A program made the position numbers and the translations under genes. 64,000 nt of DNA from Glutamicibacter sp. PS (GTDB lineage Bacteria > Actinomycetota > Actinomycetes > Actinomycetales > Micrococcaceae). The notes under the pieces were generated by a model. It searched no databases. It saw only the letters and a program-made list of their open reading frames with translations, and was not told the DNA's origin. Location of the stretch: the NCBI GenBank assembly GCA_031317595.1, contig JANCMB010000001.1:1916971-1980970 (forward strand). The letters are read 5' to 3'. Shown here piece after piece: positions 6,936-15,450 of the stretch; position 1 is the stretch's first letter; every line of letters begins with the position of its first letter.

Positions 6936-8357
6936 CTAACCGGTCATTTCTTCAAGCTGTTTGCCCTTGGTTTCGGGCACAAACTTCAACACGAAGAGCA
7001 GCGAGAGCAGGGCGAAGGTCGCATACAGGCCATAGGCCAGCTGTAGGCCGACTTCGGCCAGCGAGGGGAAGGTCGTGGAGACCAGGAAGTTCGCCACCCA
7101 CTGGGCGGCCGCCGCCACGCCCAAAGCCATGGCACGGATCCGGTTGGGGAACATTTCGCCCAGCAGAACCCAGACGGCAGGTCCCCAACTGGTACCGAAA
7201 CCGATGACGAAGAGGTTCGCGAAAATCAACGCGGTCACGCCCCAGCTGCCCGGCAACACCAATTCCCCACCGACGATCTCGGACTGGGAGAAGGCCAGGG
7301 CCATGACTCCCAACGAGATGGTCATCATCGCCGAACCGGCCACCAACAACGTCTTGCGCCCAATCTTGTCGATCAGGGCGATCGCAATCACGGTAGCGAC
7401 AATGTTGGTTACCGAGGTGATCACGGAAATCAGGAAGGAATTGGATTCATCGAAGCCCACGGACTTCCACAGTGTCGTCGAGTAGTAGAAGATCACGTTG
7501 ATGCCGACGAACTGCTGGAACACCGAGAGCACAATGCCGATCCACACGATCGGTTTGAAGATGAACGATCCACCGAGCAGATCGCCGAAGGTTTGGCGTC
7601 GTTCTACGTTGAGGGTCTGACGGATCTCTTCGATCTTGGCCTCGGTACGCGCCCCGGCATCGATACCCACGTAGTGCACCAGAATGTGCGAGGCTTCGGC
7701 CAGCCGCTGGCATCCGACCAAATAGCGCGGGGACTCAGGCAAACGCAGGGCGAGGAGTCCGTAGAGCAGTGCGGGCAACAGCTCGCTCAGTAGCATCCAG
7801 CGCCATCCGGGCATGTCCAGCCAACCGGTTTCTGCGGCACCGCCGGTGGTGGAAACGATCAGCGTAGAAACCAAGAAGGCTAGGAAGATACCGGTCACGA
7901 CCGCCATCTGCTGAAGCGATCCCATGCGTCCGCGGTGCTTCGAGGGAGCAATTTCGGCAATGTAGGCCGGGGCGATCACGGAGGCGAAGCCCACGCCGAT
8001 ACCACCGACAAAACGCCAAATAATCAGGTCGGTCGAGCCAAAGGCTAGGGCCGAACCCACTGCACTGATCGCCAGTAGTGCCGAGGCGATGAGCATGGTC
8101 TTCACGCGCCCGATCCGCTGGGCGCACCAACCGGCGGTCCATGCACCGATGGCGGCGCCAATCAGGGCACAGGAGACCACGAAGCCGATCCCTACCGGCG
8201 AGAGCCCAAATTCTGCCTGCACGGCATCCACTGTGCCGTTGATGATGGCGCTGTCGTAACCAAAAAGGAATCCGCCTAGGGCGGCAACCGATGCCAGCCC
8301 GATGAGCTTGCCGGAGATTTTTCCGTCTTCGACATTCTGTGCATGCTCTGGTCTCAT
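6936..8357 (-). CDS. Sugar-porter family MFS transporter
   Basis: A 473-residue protein with 12 predicted membrane helices. It carries sugar-porter hallmarks: GGFLFGYDSAIINGTV in helix 1, a RIGRVKTML loop, GRMGSLQQMAVVTGIF, PESPRYLV before the central loop, and PETKGKQLEEM at the C terminus. It is close in pattern to proton-coupled xylose, glucose or myo-inositol symporters; the substrate cannot be read from sequence. The start has an AGGTAGG ribosome site. The preceding 220 bases (8358-8580) hold its promoter region and a GGGCCAA/TTGGCCC inverted repeat (8526-8565), with no convincing gene. Confidence 0.92.
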   Translation of the reverse strand: MRPEHAQNVEDGKISGKLIGLASVAALGGFLFGYDSAIINGTVDAVQAEFGLSPVGIGFVVSCALIGAAIGAWTAGWCAQRIGRVKTMLIASALLAISAVGSALAFGSTDLIIWRFVGGIGVGFASVIAPAYIAEIAPSKHRGRMGSLQQMAVVTGIFLAFLVSTLIVSTTGGAAETGWLDMPGWRWMLLSELLPALLYGLLALRLPESPRYLVGCQRLAEASHILVHYVGIDAGARTEAKIEEIRQTLNVERRQTFGDLLGGSFIFKPIVWIGIVLSVFQQFVGINVIFYYSTTLWKSVGFDESNSFLISVITSVTNIVATVIAIALIDKIGRKTLLVAGSAMMTISLGVMALAFSQSEIVGGELVLPGSWGVTALIFANLFVIGFGTSWGPAVWVLLGEMFPNRIRAMALGVAAAAQWVANFLVSTTFPSLAEVGLQLAYGLYATFALLSLLFVLKFVPETKGKQLEEMTG

Positions 8358-8580
8358 GCCTACCTCGTCCTTCGCTTTTCGCGGTCATCTCGCGGCGACC
8401 GTGATTAGCTGGCGCCGCTTGCAGATTCAGCACCGGGCGCCGCGACACGTCCGGTAGACCCCAGCCTAAACTACGAGGAATCCACTCACGCGTCGTCGCG
8501 CAACGTCGCCTATGGTAAGCATGCTCGGGCCAAAAAAGAAAGCAGATTTATCCGTTGGCCCAGGAACCGGTCCGTGGCCC

Positions 8581-9957
8581 CTAGGGGCGCCCGGCAATCC
8601 GAGAGGCCGCGATGGCTACTGGCGAGGTAGTGGCCCGTCCGGCAAGCTCGCTGCGATCGGCCCAGCTATAGGCGGCGTAGAGGCTCCGCGTGGCCAACCA
8701 ACGCAGTGGCTCCGGCTCCCAGCGCCGCACCCGGTGGTTCACCCAGGGCAGACGGGTCAGCTCACTCTCCCGCCCCAAAATCAGGTCGCGTAGGGTACGC
8801 CCGGCAAGGTTGGTGGCGCTCACCCCGGTGCCCACATATCCCCCGGCCCAGGCCATGCCGGTTCGGCGGTCGAGGCCGACCGTTGCGGTCCAGTCCCGTG
8901 GCACGCCGAGCACTCCCGACCAGGCATGCTCGATGTCTACCCCGGCGGTACCCGGAAACATTCGGTGCAACACTGTGCGCAGGTGTTCGATGGTGCGCTG
9001 CGGGGTCTGACCGTCGAGATCTGTGCGTGAGCCGAAGCGGTAGGGCACCCCACGCCCGCCGATGGCGATCCGCCCATCGGCGGTGCGTTGGGCGTACATA
9101 TACACGTGGGCGTAGTCCCCGAGCACCTCCCCCCGGCGCCATCCCACCCGATCGAAAAAATCCGCGCCCAAGGGCTCGGTGACAATCAGGGAGGAGTTCA
9201 TGGGTAGCCAGAGCCGGCGCAGCCCGGGAAGTTCGGCCGTAAAGCCCTCGGTGGCGCGCACCACGTACTGCGCACGCACCATCGCATGCTTGGTCTGCAC
9301 CACGCCCGGTGCGAGGGCGGTGGCGCGGGTGTTTTCGTGGATTTCCACGCCCAGCGAGCGCACCACACGTGCCAGCCCGGCAACCAGTTTCGCCGGATGA
9401 ATGCGCGCCGCATGCCGGTGCCAGGTCGCGGCCCGGGTTCCGGCGACGTCAATGGTGTTTTTGGCTTCGGCCGCATCTAGGAACTGCAGGTCGGTGTGTT
9501 TCCAGGTGCGTTCGGTCGCCACATGTTCACGCAGCCGACGTTCCTGCGCCGGAGTGTAGGCCACCTCGTATTCACCGCCGGGCAAAATGTCGGCGTCGAT
9601 TCCCTCGGCGGCGCAGCGGGCAATGACCTCCTGCACGGTACGATTCATTTCCAGCTGAAAGTCTTCGGCCAGTTCGCGCGAGTAGCGCGCGGCGTACTGG
9701 GCGCGGCCTCCGGTAATCGAGTTGGTCAGCCAGCCGCCATTGCGTCCCGAGGCGCCATAGCCCACGTGGCGTTGTTCGAGCACCGCAATGCGCAGGCTCG
9801 GATCTGCCTTTGCGAGATAGTAGGCGGTCCACAAACCGGTAAAGCCGCCGCCGACAATTACCACGTCCACCTCACGGTCTTCACCGAGCGGATTCGGAAG
9901 CTGCGGAATACCGACCTGTTGCCACCAGTGGGAGACTTCTCCATTACGCAGGCTCAT
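8581..9957 (-). CDS. DAO-type FAD-dependent oxidoreductase
   Basis: A 458-residue flavoenzyme of the D-amino-acid oxidase/glycine oxidase superfamily. The dinucleotide-binding motif VVIVGGGFTGLWTAYYLAK (about residues 29-47) is followed by GYGASGRNGGWL, the signature of the group that includes gamma-glutamylputrescine oxidase (PuuB) and related amine oxidases. A late WAGGYVGTGVSATNLAGRTL segment closes the FAD site. It has its own upstream region with repeats. The substrate is probably a primary or secondary amine. No polyamine-pathway partner genes are adjacent, so a specific name is not given. Confidence 0.88.
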   Translation of the reverse strand: MSLRNGEVSHWWQQVGIPQLPNPLGEDREVDVVIVGGGFTGLWTAYYLAKADPSLRIAVLEQRHVGYGASGRNGGWLTNSITGGRAQYAARYSRELAEDFQLEMNRTVQEVIARCAAEGIDADILPGGEYEVAYTPAQERRLREHVATERTWKHTDLQFLDAAEAKNTIDVAGTRAATWHRHAARIHPAKLVAGLARVVRSLGVEIHENTRATALAPGVVQTKHAMVRAQYVVRATEGFTAELPGLRRLWLPMNSSLIVTEPLGADFFDRVGWRRGEVLGDYAHVYMYAQRTADGRIAIGGRGVPYRFGSRTDLDGQTPQRTIEHLRTVLHRMFPGTAGVDIEHAWSGVLGVPRDWTATVGLDRRTGMAWAGGYVGTGVSATNLAGRTLRDLILGRESELTRLPWVNHRVRRWEPEPLRWLATRSLYAAYSWADRSELAGRATTSPVAIAASRIAGRP

Positions 9958-9997
9958 CGGTGCCCCTTCACTCGTCCGACCGGAACGATCTCAGTTC

Positions 9998-10030
9998 AAC
10001 CACGGAAATGAACCACACTCATTTGTGGTT
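9998..10030. promoter_or_regulatory. Candidate operator upstream of the FAD oxidoreductase
   Basis: The sequence AACCACACTCATTTGTGGTT (10011-10030) is an inverted repeat with 7-base arms AACCACA and TGTGGTT. A further direct copy of AACCAC lies at 9998-10003. It sits 40-70 bases before the ATG of the leftward oxidoreductase, where a repressor or activator could act. No regulator gene is adjacent. Confidence 0.4.
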
Positions 10031-10071
10031 TAGAGTCACCCTAAGCCGTCGGGGCACGCGGGACAAGGGTC

Positions 10072-11004
10072 CTAGTCGCTGAATTCCACCTTTGCGCCTG
10101 GCGCGGGGGCGGTGACGGCTACCGTTGCCACCCCTACCTCGTCACCAAGTTGCGCCATCACCTCGGCGGCATGCTCCGCATCGCGCACCAGGAGCGCGAG
10201 GGTCGGCCCCGAGCCAGAGACCATGGCCCGCAGGGCCCCAGCGCCCTCGGCCAAGTCACGGACCGTTCCCAGCTCCGGGGCGAGCGCGAGCGAGGCCTGA
10301 GTTAGATCATTGACCAAGAGGTCACTCAGTGCCGCGGCATCGGAATTCATCAGGGCCCCAATCACCTCGGGATCAACTTCGGTGGGCACCTCGAGCTCTT
10401 GGCCTTGGCGCAAACGGTCGAGCATCGCGTACACCCGCGGGGTGGACAAGCCATAGCTGGCCGGGATCAATACCCAGTGGGTGACCGCACGGGTCAGCAA
10501 CGGAGCCAGCTGGTCCCCCACGCCCAGTCCAATGGCGGCCCCGCCCATCAGGGCGAAGGGCACGTCGGCGCCCAACCGGGCCCCGAGGCGCGACAGCTCC
10601 TCGCGATCCAGCCCGGTCTGCCACAACTCGTTGCAGGCCACCAGGGTCGCCGCCGCATCGGCGGATCCCCCGCCCATGCCGCCGGCAATCGGTACCCGCT
10701 TGGTGATGCTTAGCTCGGCGCCTAGGGTGCACCCGGTATGCTCGCGCAGCAGTTCGGCGGCTTGGTACACCAGATTGCTGCTGCCCAAGGGGAAGTTCTC
10801 CGGATCGGCCACCACCTCGCTCTCGGGCTCAAGGCTCAGCAACAGCTCGCCATCGGTACGTAGCCGTGCCTCGATCTGCTCACGCAACGATACGGCAACA
10901 TAGAGGCTCGCCACATCGTGGTATCCATCGTCACGCGGTGGACCGACCCGGAAGTAGCAGTTGATCTTGCCGGGTGCGCTGGCTATGACGTGTTGCTTGC
11001 TCAC
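10072..11004 (-). CDS. ispE: 4-diphosphocytidyl-2-C-methyl-D-erythritol kinase
   Basis: A 310-residue GHMP kinase that phosphorylates CDP-methylerythritol in the non-mevalonate (MEP) isoprenoid pathway. Visible are the N-terminal [12 protein letters not shown], the glycine-rich ATP motif [17 protein letters not shown] (about residues 107-123), and a third GHMP motif [12 protein letters not shown] near the C terminus. It starts with GTG and overlaps the stop of rsmA by 4 bases (GTGA), so the two are translationally coupled. The rsmA-ispE pairing is conserved across actinobacteria. Confidence 0.96.
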   Translation of the reverse strand: MSKQHVIASAPGKINCYFRVGPPRDDGYHDVASLYVAVSLREQIEARLRTDGELLLSLEPESEVVADPENFPLGSSNLVYQAAELLREHTGCTLGAELSITKRVPIAGGMGGGSADAAATLVACNELWQTGLDREELSRLGARLGADVPFALMGGAAIGLGVGDQLAPLLTRAVTHWVLIPASYGLSTPRVYAMLDRLRQGQELEVPTEVDPEVIGALMNSDAAALSDLLVNDLTQASLALAPELGTVRDLAEGAGALRAMVSGSGPTLALLVRDAEHAAEVMAQLGDEVGVATVAVTAPAPGAKVEFSD

Positions 11005-11864
11005 GGTTGCACCTCTGCTGCGGCACGGGCGATCGCAATGTAGGCGTCAATATCCAGCTTTTCCCCGCGTTCCTTCGGGTCAATCCCGGCGGACACGAGG
11101 ATCTGCTCGGCGCGGGCCCCCGAACCGGCCCACCCCGATAGGGCAGCCCGCAGCGTTTTGCGGCGCTGGGCAAAGGCGGCGTCGATAATTGTGAATACCT
11201 CGGCGCGCGGTGGGGCGTCGACGCGTTCGGCTCCGCGCGTGAATGACACGAGCCCGGAGTGGATTTTCGGCGCCGGCCAAAAGACGTTCATGCCGATCAC
11301 TCCGGCCTTTCGCAACGTCCCGTACCAGGCTCCCTTCACCGAGGGCACCCCGTAGATCTTGCTTCCGGGCACCGCGCTCATCCGGTCGGCGACCTCGTCT
11401 TGAACCATTACCAACCCGTGGGCGATGGATGGGAAGGTCTCCAGCAGGTGCAGCACCACGGGCACCGCAACGTTGTAGGGAAGATTTGCCACCAAGGCGG
11501 TCGGTGCGACCGGCAACTCGGTGACCTTCAGCGCATCGCTCTCGATGACGGTGAGATCTTCTTCGCGTCCCGGACGGAACTCGGCCATGGTCTGCGGCAG
11601 ACGTCGCGCCAACGGCGGGTCGATCTCAACGGCCACCACCTGTGCGGCGGCATCCATGATCCCCAGGGTCAGTGAGCCCAGCCCGGGTCCAACCTCGAGC
11701 ACCGTCTCATCCGGCCGTAGATTCGCACCGGCAACGATGCGACGAATGGTGTTTCCGTCGATCACAAAATTTTGGCCCAGAGTTTTGGTCGGCCGGATTC
11801 CCAGCTCGTCGGCCAAACGGCGGATTTCGGTTGCGCCCAGCAGCGGCAGGGATTCCTTAGACAT
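11001..11864 (-). CDS. rsmA: 16S rRNA (adenine1518-N6/adenine1519-N6)-dimethyltransferase
   Basis: A 287-residue KsgA/RsmA-type methyltransferase that dimethylates two adjacent adenines near the 3' end of 16S rRNA during small-subunit maturation. It shows [13 protein letters not shown], the SAM-binding motif [16 protein letters not shown], a [14 protein letters not shown] acidic ribose-binding segment, and the catalytic [14 protein letters not shown] lies directly before the chosen ATG; the GGAGA ribosome site favours the ATG. It lies between rpfB and ispE in a conserved actinobacterial order. Confidence 0.96.
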   Translation of the reverse strand: MSKESLPLLGATEIRRLADELGIRPTKTLGQNFVIDGNTIRRIVAGANLRPDETVLEVGPGLGSLTLGIMDAAAQVVAVEIDPPLARRLPQTMAEFRPGREEDLTVIESDALKVTELPVAPTALVANLPYNVAVPVVLHLLETFPSIAHGLVMVQDEVADRMSAVPGSKIYGVPSVKGAWYGTLRKAGVIGMNVFWPAPKIHSGLVSFTRGAERVDAPPRAEVFTIIDAAFAQRRKTLRAALSGWAGSGARAEQILVSAGIDPKERGEKLDIDAYIAIARAAAEVQP

Positions 11865-11910
11865 CACGTCTCCAATTCTAGGTCAGGGCGAGAGTGCGCC
11901 CCACAAGGCG

Positions 11911-11943
11911 CAACGCGCCCACCGCCAAGCGGTGAGCGCGTTG
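11911..11943 (-). terminator. Strong hairpin between rpfB and rsmA
   Basis: Outer arms CAACGCGC and GCGCGTTG and inner arms CACCGC and GCGGTG, with one mismatch between them, form a long stem with a CAA loop. It lies 25 bases past the rpfB stop. The following minus-strand sequence is not T-rich, so it may be a partial terminator or an RNA-processing site that separates high rpfB expression from rsmA-ispE. Confidence 0.6.
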
Positions 11944-11968
11944 TCTGAGAGTTTGAGCCGTATGAGGC

Positions 11969-13150
11969 CTAGATGAGGCCCAGCTTGCGGGCGCAGGCCG
12001 GCCAGTGACCCCAACCGCCGCTGGCACGCAGGCGTTCGGCCGCGGCAATCTGCTCCTGTGCGGTGGCCTGGTGCGGCAATGGCGCATACTTCGTGCCACC
12101 GACCGCGCGCCACGAGGAGGCGGAGAACTGCAGGCCACCGTAGTAGCCGTTTCCGGTGTTGATCGACCAGTTGCCACCGGACTCACACTTGGCCAGTGCG
12201 GCCCAGGTTGAGGAGATCGAACCGGTCGGCGCCTTGGTCTTCGAGCTACCGCTGGAGTCGCTGGAGCTGCTGCTTTCGGGCTTCTTGGTGCCCACGCGCA
12301 CAACCTCTGTCACCGGTTCCTTGGTGACCTTGGACTTCAGGACTTCTTCCTCGCCCTTCTTGCCATCGCGAATCTCTTGGCGCAGGGTCAGCTTGCGCTC
12401 GCCCTGCTCGCCCTCGGTCTTCACCTTGGTCTTGCCCTTGACCAGGTCCTTATCCTTGACCTTGGTGGTCTTGAAGTCGATGTCGCGGGTTTCATCCCAG
12501 GTCTTGATTTCGACCTTGATCGCGCGAATTTCGGAGCCTTCGACGATGGCGGTCTTTGCGTCGACGTCCTTCTCGGTTTCATCATCGACGCGGACCTGAA
12601 TTTCGTCGTCCTTATCGAGCTTGACGCCCTCTTCCTTGAAGAGGTCGGCAATGGTCTCGGCGGTGGTGGACAACTTCTTCGAATCCTTGCCCTGCTTAAG
12701 GGTGACTTCCTTCGGAGTGATGATCTCCAGCCCACCGCTCAGCGCGGAAATGGCGAGGTCTTCGGCCTGCGAAAGCTTCGCGTCCTGATCCACGTCGAGT
12801 TCGTTGATCACATCGGCCACCGTCATGCCGGTGGTGTGCACTACACGCTCTTCACCGTCGAGCACTACTTCGATGGACTTGTTCAGCGAGATGTCGATAC
12901 GCTGCTCGTCGCTGAGTGGCGAGGCCGGGTCGGCCGAGATTTCGTCACGCTCATCCAGCGTGATGTCTTCTTGGGTGAGCAAGTCCTGCACGGAGGCGGC
13001 ACGGGTACTGACCACCTGTTCCTTGCCGTCAATGGCGATGGTCACCGACTTTTGGCCGGCAATATAGAACACGGCGCCGGCGATAACCAGTGCCAGAACG
13101 GCGGCTTGGGCGATGAATTTCGCCCAGCGCTTTTTGAACAAGTGAGTCAC
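11969..13150 (-). CDS. rpfB: RpfB-like resuscitation-promoting factor
   Basis: A 393-residue cell-wall lytic transglycosylase that reactivates dormant cells. Domains in order: a membrane anchor or uncleaved signal (about 12-31), three DUF348 ubiquitin-like repeats (about 33-75, 91-133, 146-188), a G5 adhesion domain (about 206-286), a Ser-rich linker (292-305), and the Rpf catalytic domain (about 313-388). The catalytic Glu 323 lies in CESGGNW. The last residues are CARKLGLI. The order tatD, rpfB, rsmA, ispE is the same as in other actinobacteria. The 209-base leader is structured, so regulation at the RNA level is possible. Confidence 0.95.
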   Translation of the reverse strand: MTHLFKKRWAKFIAQAAVLALVIAGAVFYIAGQKSVTIAIDGKEQVVSTRAASVQDLLTQEDITLDERDEISADPASPLSDEQRIDISLNKSIEVVLDGEERVVHTTGMTVADVINELDVDQDAKLSQAEDLAISALSGGLEIITPKEVTLKQGKDSKKLSTTAETIADLFKEEGVKLDKDDEIQVRVDDETEKDVDAKTAIVEGSEIRAIKVEIKTWDETRDIDFKTTKVKDKDLVKGKTKVKTEGEQGERKLTLRQEIRDGKKGEEEVLKSKVTKEPVTEVVRVGTKKPESSSSSDSSGSSKTKAPTGSISSTWAALAKCESGGNWSINTGNGYYGGLQFSASSWRAVGGTKYAPLPHQATAQEQIAAAERLRASGGWGHWPACARKLGLI

Positions 13151-13359
13151 GGTTGTGCTTACCCCATCGGTAGTGTCGGCCGGCGGTCGGCCAAGGCAGC
13201 GAACTGCCTGCTTACATCAGTGTCTACGTGGCCGCGATGCTGAGGGAAGCAAACCCAAAGACCCGGCGGCACCGCCCGCGGGCAATGCATCCTTTCAACC
13301 GTAACCGAATCTTAATAAAAGACGCAACCGAAATATGGCGCGTCGCACACCGAAAGCCC
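13151..13359 (-). promoter_or_regulatory. Structured leader region of rpfB
   Basis: This 209-base gap between tatD and rpfB contains two compact hairpins close to the rpfB start: AGGCAG-TTCG-CTGCCT on the minus strand (13194-13209), with a stable UUCG tetraloop, and GGCCG-ACCGC-CGGCC (13178-13192). An AT-rich stretch around 13310-13320 (CTTAATAAAAG on the plus strand) may hold the promoter. Some actinobacterial rpf genes carry a c-di-AMP (ydaO-type) riboswitch; its conserved core could not be recognised here. Confidence 0.4.
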
Positions 13360-14277
13360 TTAGAAGTCGCCGTACACTGCGCGCGTGTTCTGCGCCACCA
13401 GGTGGCAAAGCTCCGCCAGGTCCATCCCGCGTTCACGAGCCATGAATTCCACCGTGTAGGGGATCATATAGCTGGCATTGGGGCGCCCGCGGAAGGGGTG
13501 CGGGGTCAGGAAGGGCGCATCGGTTTCCACCAGAATCAGCGAGGGGTCCGCGACCCGCAAGGCCGCCTGCAGGTCGGTAGAATTCTTGAACGATACGGTC
13601 CCGGCAAAGGACATATACCACCCGTGCTCATTGCACAGCCGCGCCAACTCTTCATCGCCTGAGAAGCAGTGAAACACGACCTTTTCCGGGCGCTGCGCAT
13701 CGAGCAAAACCCGCACCACATCCTGGTGGGCATCCCGGTCGTGAATTTGTACGGCCTTGTGGTGCTCACGGGCCAACTCGAGGTGCGCCCGGAACGAGTA
13801 TTCCTGGGCCGGGCGCCCCGGCGCCTCGGTGCGGTAGTAGTCCAACCCCGTCTCTCCGATGGCACGCACCCGCTCATGCCCGGCCAACGCGGCGATGTCA
13901 TCCAGCGCGGCCTCAAGCTCACCACGTTCGGCCAGACGTGCGGCGTCGTTCGGATGGATGGCGACCGCGGCCAACACCTGAGAGTGAGCTTCGGCCAATT
14001 GCACCGCCTGACGCGATGAATGCACATCGCACCCCACCTGCACCACGCCGCTGACCCCGACGCGGGCCGCGGCATCCAGGGCCTGCTCCACGTCAATCGG
14101 GGAACTTTTCTCGAAGTCCATATGCGTATGGTTATCGATCACCGGCACCGGTAGCGCTTGTGGCGCGGGCGGATAGATCCGGTTGCGCTCCATGCTTGAT
14201 GCCTCGGAATTCAGCGGCTGTGTTGGACGATATGCCTCGGGAATCTGTTCCAGATCGATTGCCTTGCTCTTAGCCAT
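13360..14277 (-). CDS. TatD-family metal-dependent DNase
   Basis: A 305-residue TIM-barrel metallohydrolase. The first metal motif is VIDNHTHMDF, followed by GETGLDYYR, a QIHDRDAH segment, VFHCFSG, and LVETDAPFLTP near the end, all TatD hallmarks. TatD proteins act on DNA ends in repair and degradation. The ATG at 14277 has a GGGAGAG ribosome site; an upstream in-frame ATG at 14304 is less likely. The gene precedes rpfB, rsmA and ispE, the order typical of actinobacteria (often after metG, which is not here). Confidence 0.92.
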   Translation of the reverse strand: MAKSKAIDLEQIPEAYRPTQPLNSEASSMERNRIYPPAPQALPVPVIDNHTHMDFEKSSPIDVEQALDAAARVGVSGVVQVGCDVHSSRQAVQLAEAHSQVLAAVAIHPNDAARLAERGELEAALDDIAALAGHERVRAIGETGLDYYRTEAPGRPAQEYSFRAHLELAREHHKAVQIHDRDAHQDVVRVLLDAQRPEKVVFHCFSGDEELARLCNEHGWYMSFAGTVSFKNSTDLQAALRVADPSLILVETDAPFLTPHPFRGRPNASYMIPYTVEFMARERGMDLAELCHLVAQNTRAVYGDF

Positions 14278-14304
14278 GCGTTTACTCTCCCGCTCGTCGA
14301 ACAT

Positions 14305-14474
14305 CCGCTAGCCATTTTTCCATTAAGCTCAGCAATCCCACGCACCACGGTCCAATCGACTATCGAGCCGGAGCCCAACCGCCTATGATGTGAAACACAC
14401 ACTAAAAGGGCGAAACCGGGGCCTGACACACACATCAGCACGCATGTGCGGGTCACTGCCCCAGGAGGAATTCG
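14305..14474 (+). promoter_or_regulatory. Promoter region of the moxR operon
   Basis: The 170 bases between divergent tatD and moxR include a good -10-like TATGAT followed by TGTGAAACACA, a small dyad, near 14382-14397. A strong AGGAGGA ribosome site lies 6 bases before the moxR ATG. The transcript start is inferred. Confidence 0.4.
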
Positions 14475-15443
14475 ATGAATTCGCAGCAGACCATCCCGTT
14501 GCGCGACACCAGCTTTCGGGAACAGGCCGAGGCCATCACCAACTCGATGCGCCGTGTGCTCTCCGGCAAGGACGAGGTGATCGAGCAGGCGTTGATCGTA
14601 TTACTCGCCGAGGGCCACCTGTTGGTCGAGGACGTACCCGGAGTGGGGAAGACCATGCTGGCCAAGGCCCTGGCACGTAGCGTGGACTGCAGCGTACACC
14701 GTATTCAGTTCACCCCGGATCTGCTGCCCAGCGACGTCACCGGCGTCTCGGTGTTCTCCCCCAAAACTCAGGAGTTTTCCTTCCACCCTGGCCCAATCTT
14801 CGCGAATATCATCATCGCCGATGAGATTAACCGGGCCAACGCGAAAACCCAATCCGCGCTGCTCGAGAGCATGGAAGAGCATCAGGTCACGGTCGATTCG
14901 GTAACTCATGATCTGCAGCGCCCGTTCATGGTGGTCGCCACGCAGAACCCGATCGATTCCGAGGGAACCTTCGCCCTCCCAGAAGCCCAACGCGACCGTT
15001 TCATGGCACGGATTTCCATGGGGTACCCACAACGCGGGGATGAAATCGCGATGATCGCCAACCGGCACTTGCACGAGCCGGTGGACGACGTGCGCCCGGT
15101 GATCGACCGAGAACAGCTACGCACCATGATTCATCAGGTCGCCAACGTCACGGTGACCGAACAGCTCGGTGCCTACGTTGTCGATCTGGGCCGTGGCACC
15201 CGCGAACACCCCTCGGTGCGGCTCGGCGCTTCACCGCGCGCCTTGCTTCAGCTCGTCCGCGCCGCCAAAGCCCACGCGGCGCTGCGCGGTCGAGACTACG
15301 CCATTCCCGAGGATGTGCGGGCCGTGGGTGCCCTGGTTCTGCCGCACCGGCTCATCCTCACCCGCAATGCGGTGGCCGATGGACAGGAGCCACAGCAGAT
15401 CGTCACCGCACTGTTGCAGAACACCGATGTGAATCAAGGCTAG
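14475..15443 (+). CDS. MoxR-family AAA+ ATPase
   Basis: A 322-residue AAA+ chaperone-like ATPase. Walker A is DVPGVGKTMLAKAL, Walker B is IIADEINRANAKTQSALLE, and the sensor region is VVATQNPIDSEGTFALPEAQRDRF, all diagnostic of MoxR proteins. A strong AGGAGG site precedes the ATG. It heads an operon with a DUF58 protein and a membrane transglutaminase, the standard MoxR module thought to mature or activate other proteins or complexes. The DUF58 partner often carries a VWA-like fold. Confidence 0.95.
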   Translation: MNSQQTIPLRDTSFREQAEAITNSMRRVLSGKDEVIEQALIVLLAEGHLLVEDVPGVGKTMLAKALARSVDCSVHRIQFTPDLLPSDVTGVSVFSPKTQEFSFHPGPIFANIIIADEINRANAKTQSALLESMEEHQVTVDSVTHDLQRPFMVVATQNPIDSEGTFALPEAQRDRFMARISMGYPQRGDEIAMIANRHLHEPVDDVRPVIDREQLRTMIHQVANVTVTEQLGAYVVDLGRGTREHPSVRLGASPRALLQLVRAAKAHAALRGRDYAIPEDVRAVGALVLPHRLILTRNAVADGQEPQQIVTALLQNTDVNQG

Positions 15444-15450
15444 GCCGCCG

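Noticed and set aside
12377-13243. 288-codon open frame on the plus strand opposite rpfB
   Set aside because: Antisense shadow of the rpfB coding region, with low-complexity Leu/Asp/Gly composition and no family match.
13200-13359. ydaO-type c-di-AMP riboswitch before rpfB
   Set aside because: The conserved core sequences of that class could not be found, only unrelated hairpins.
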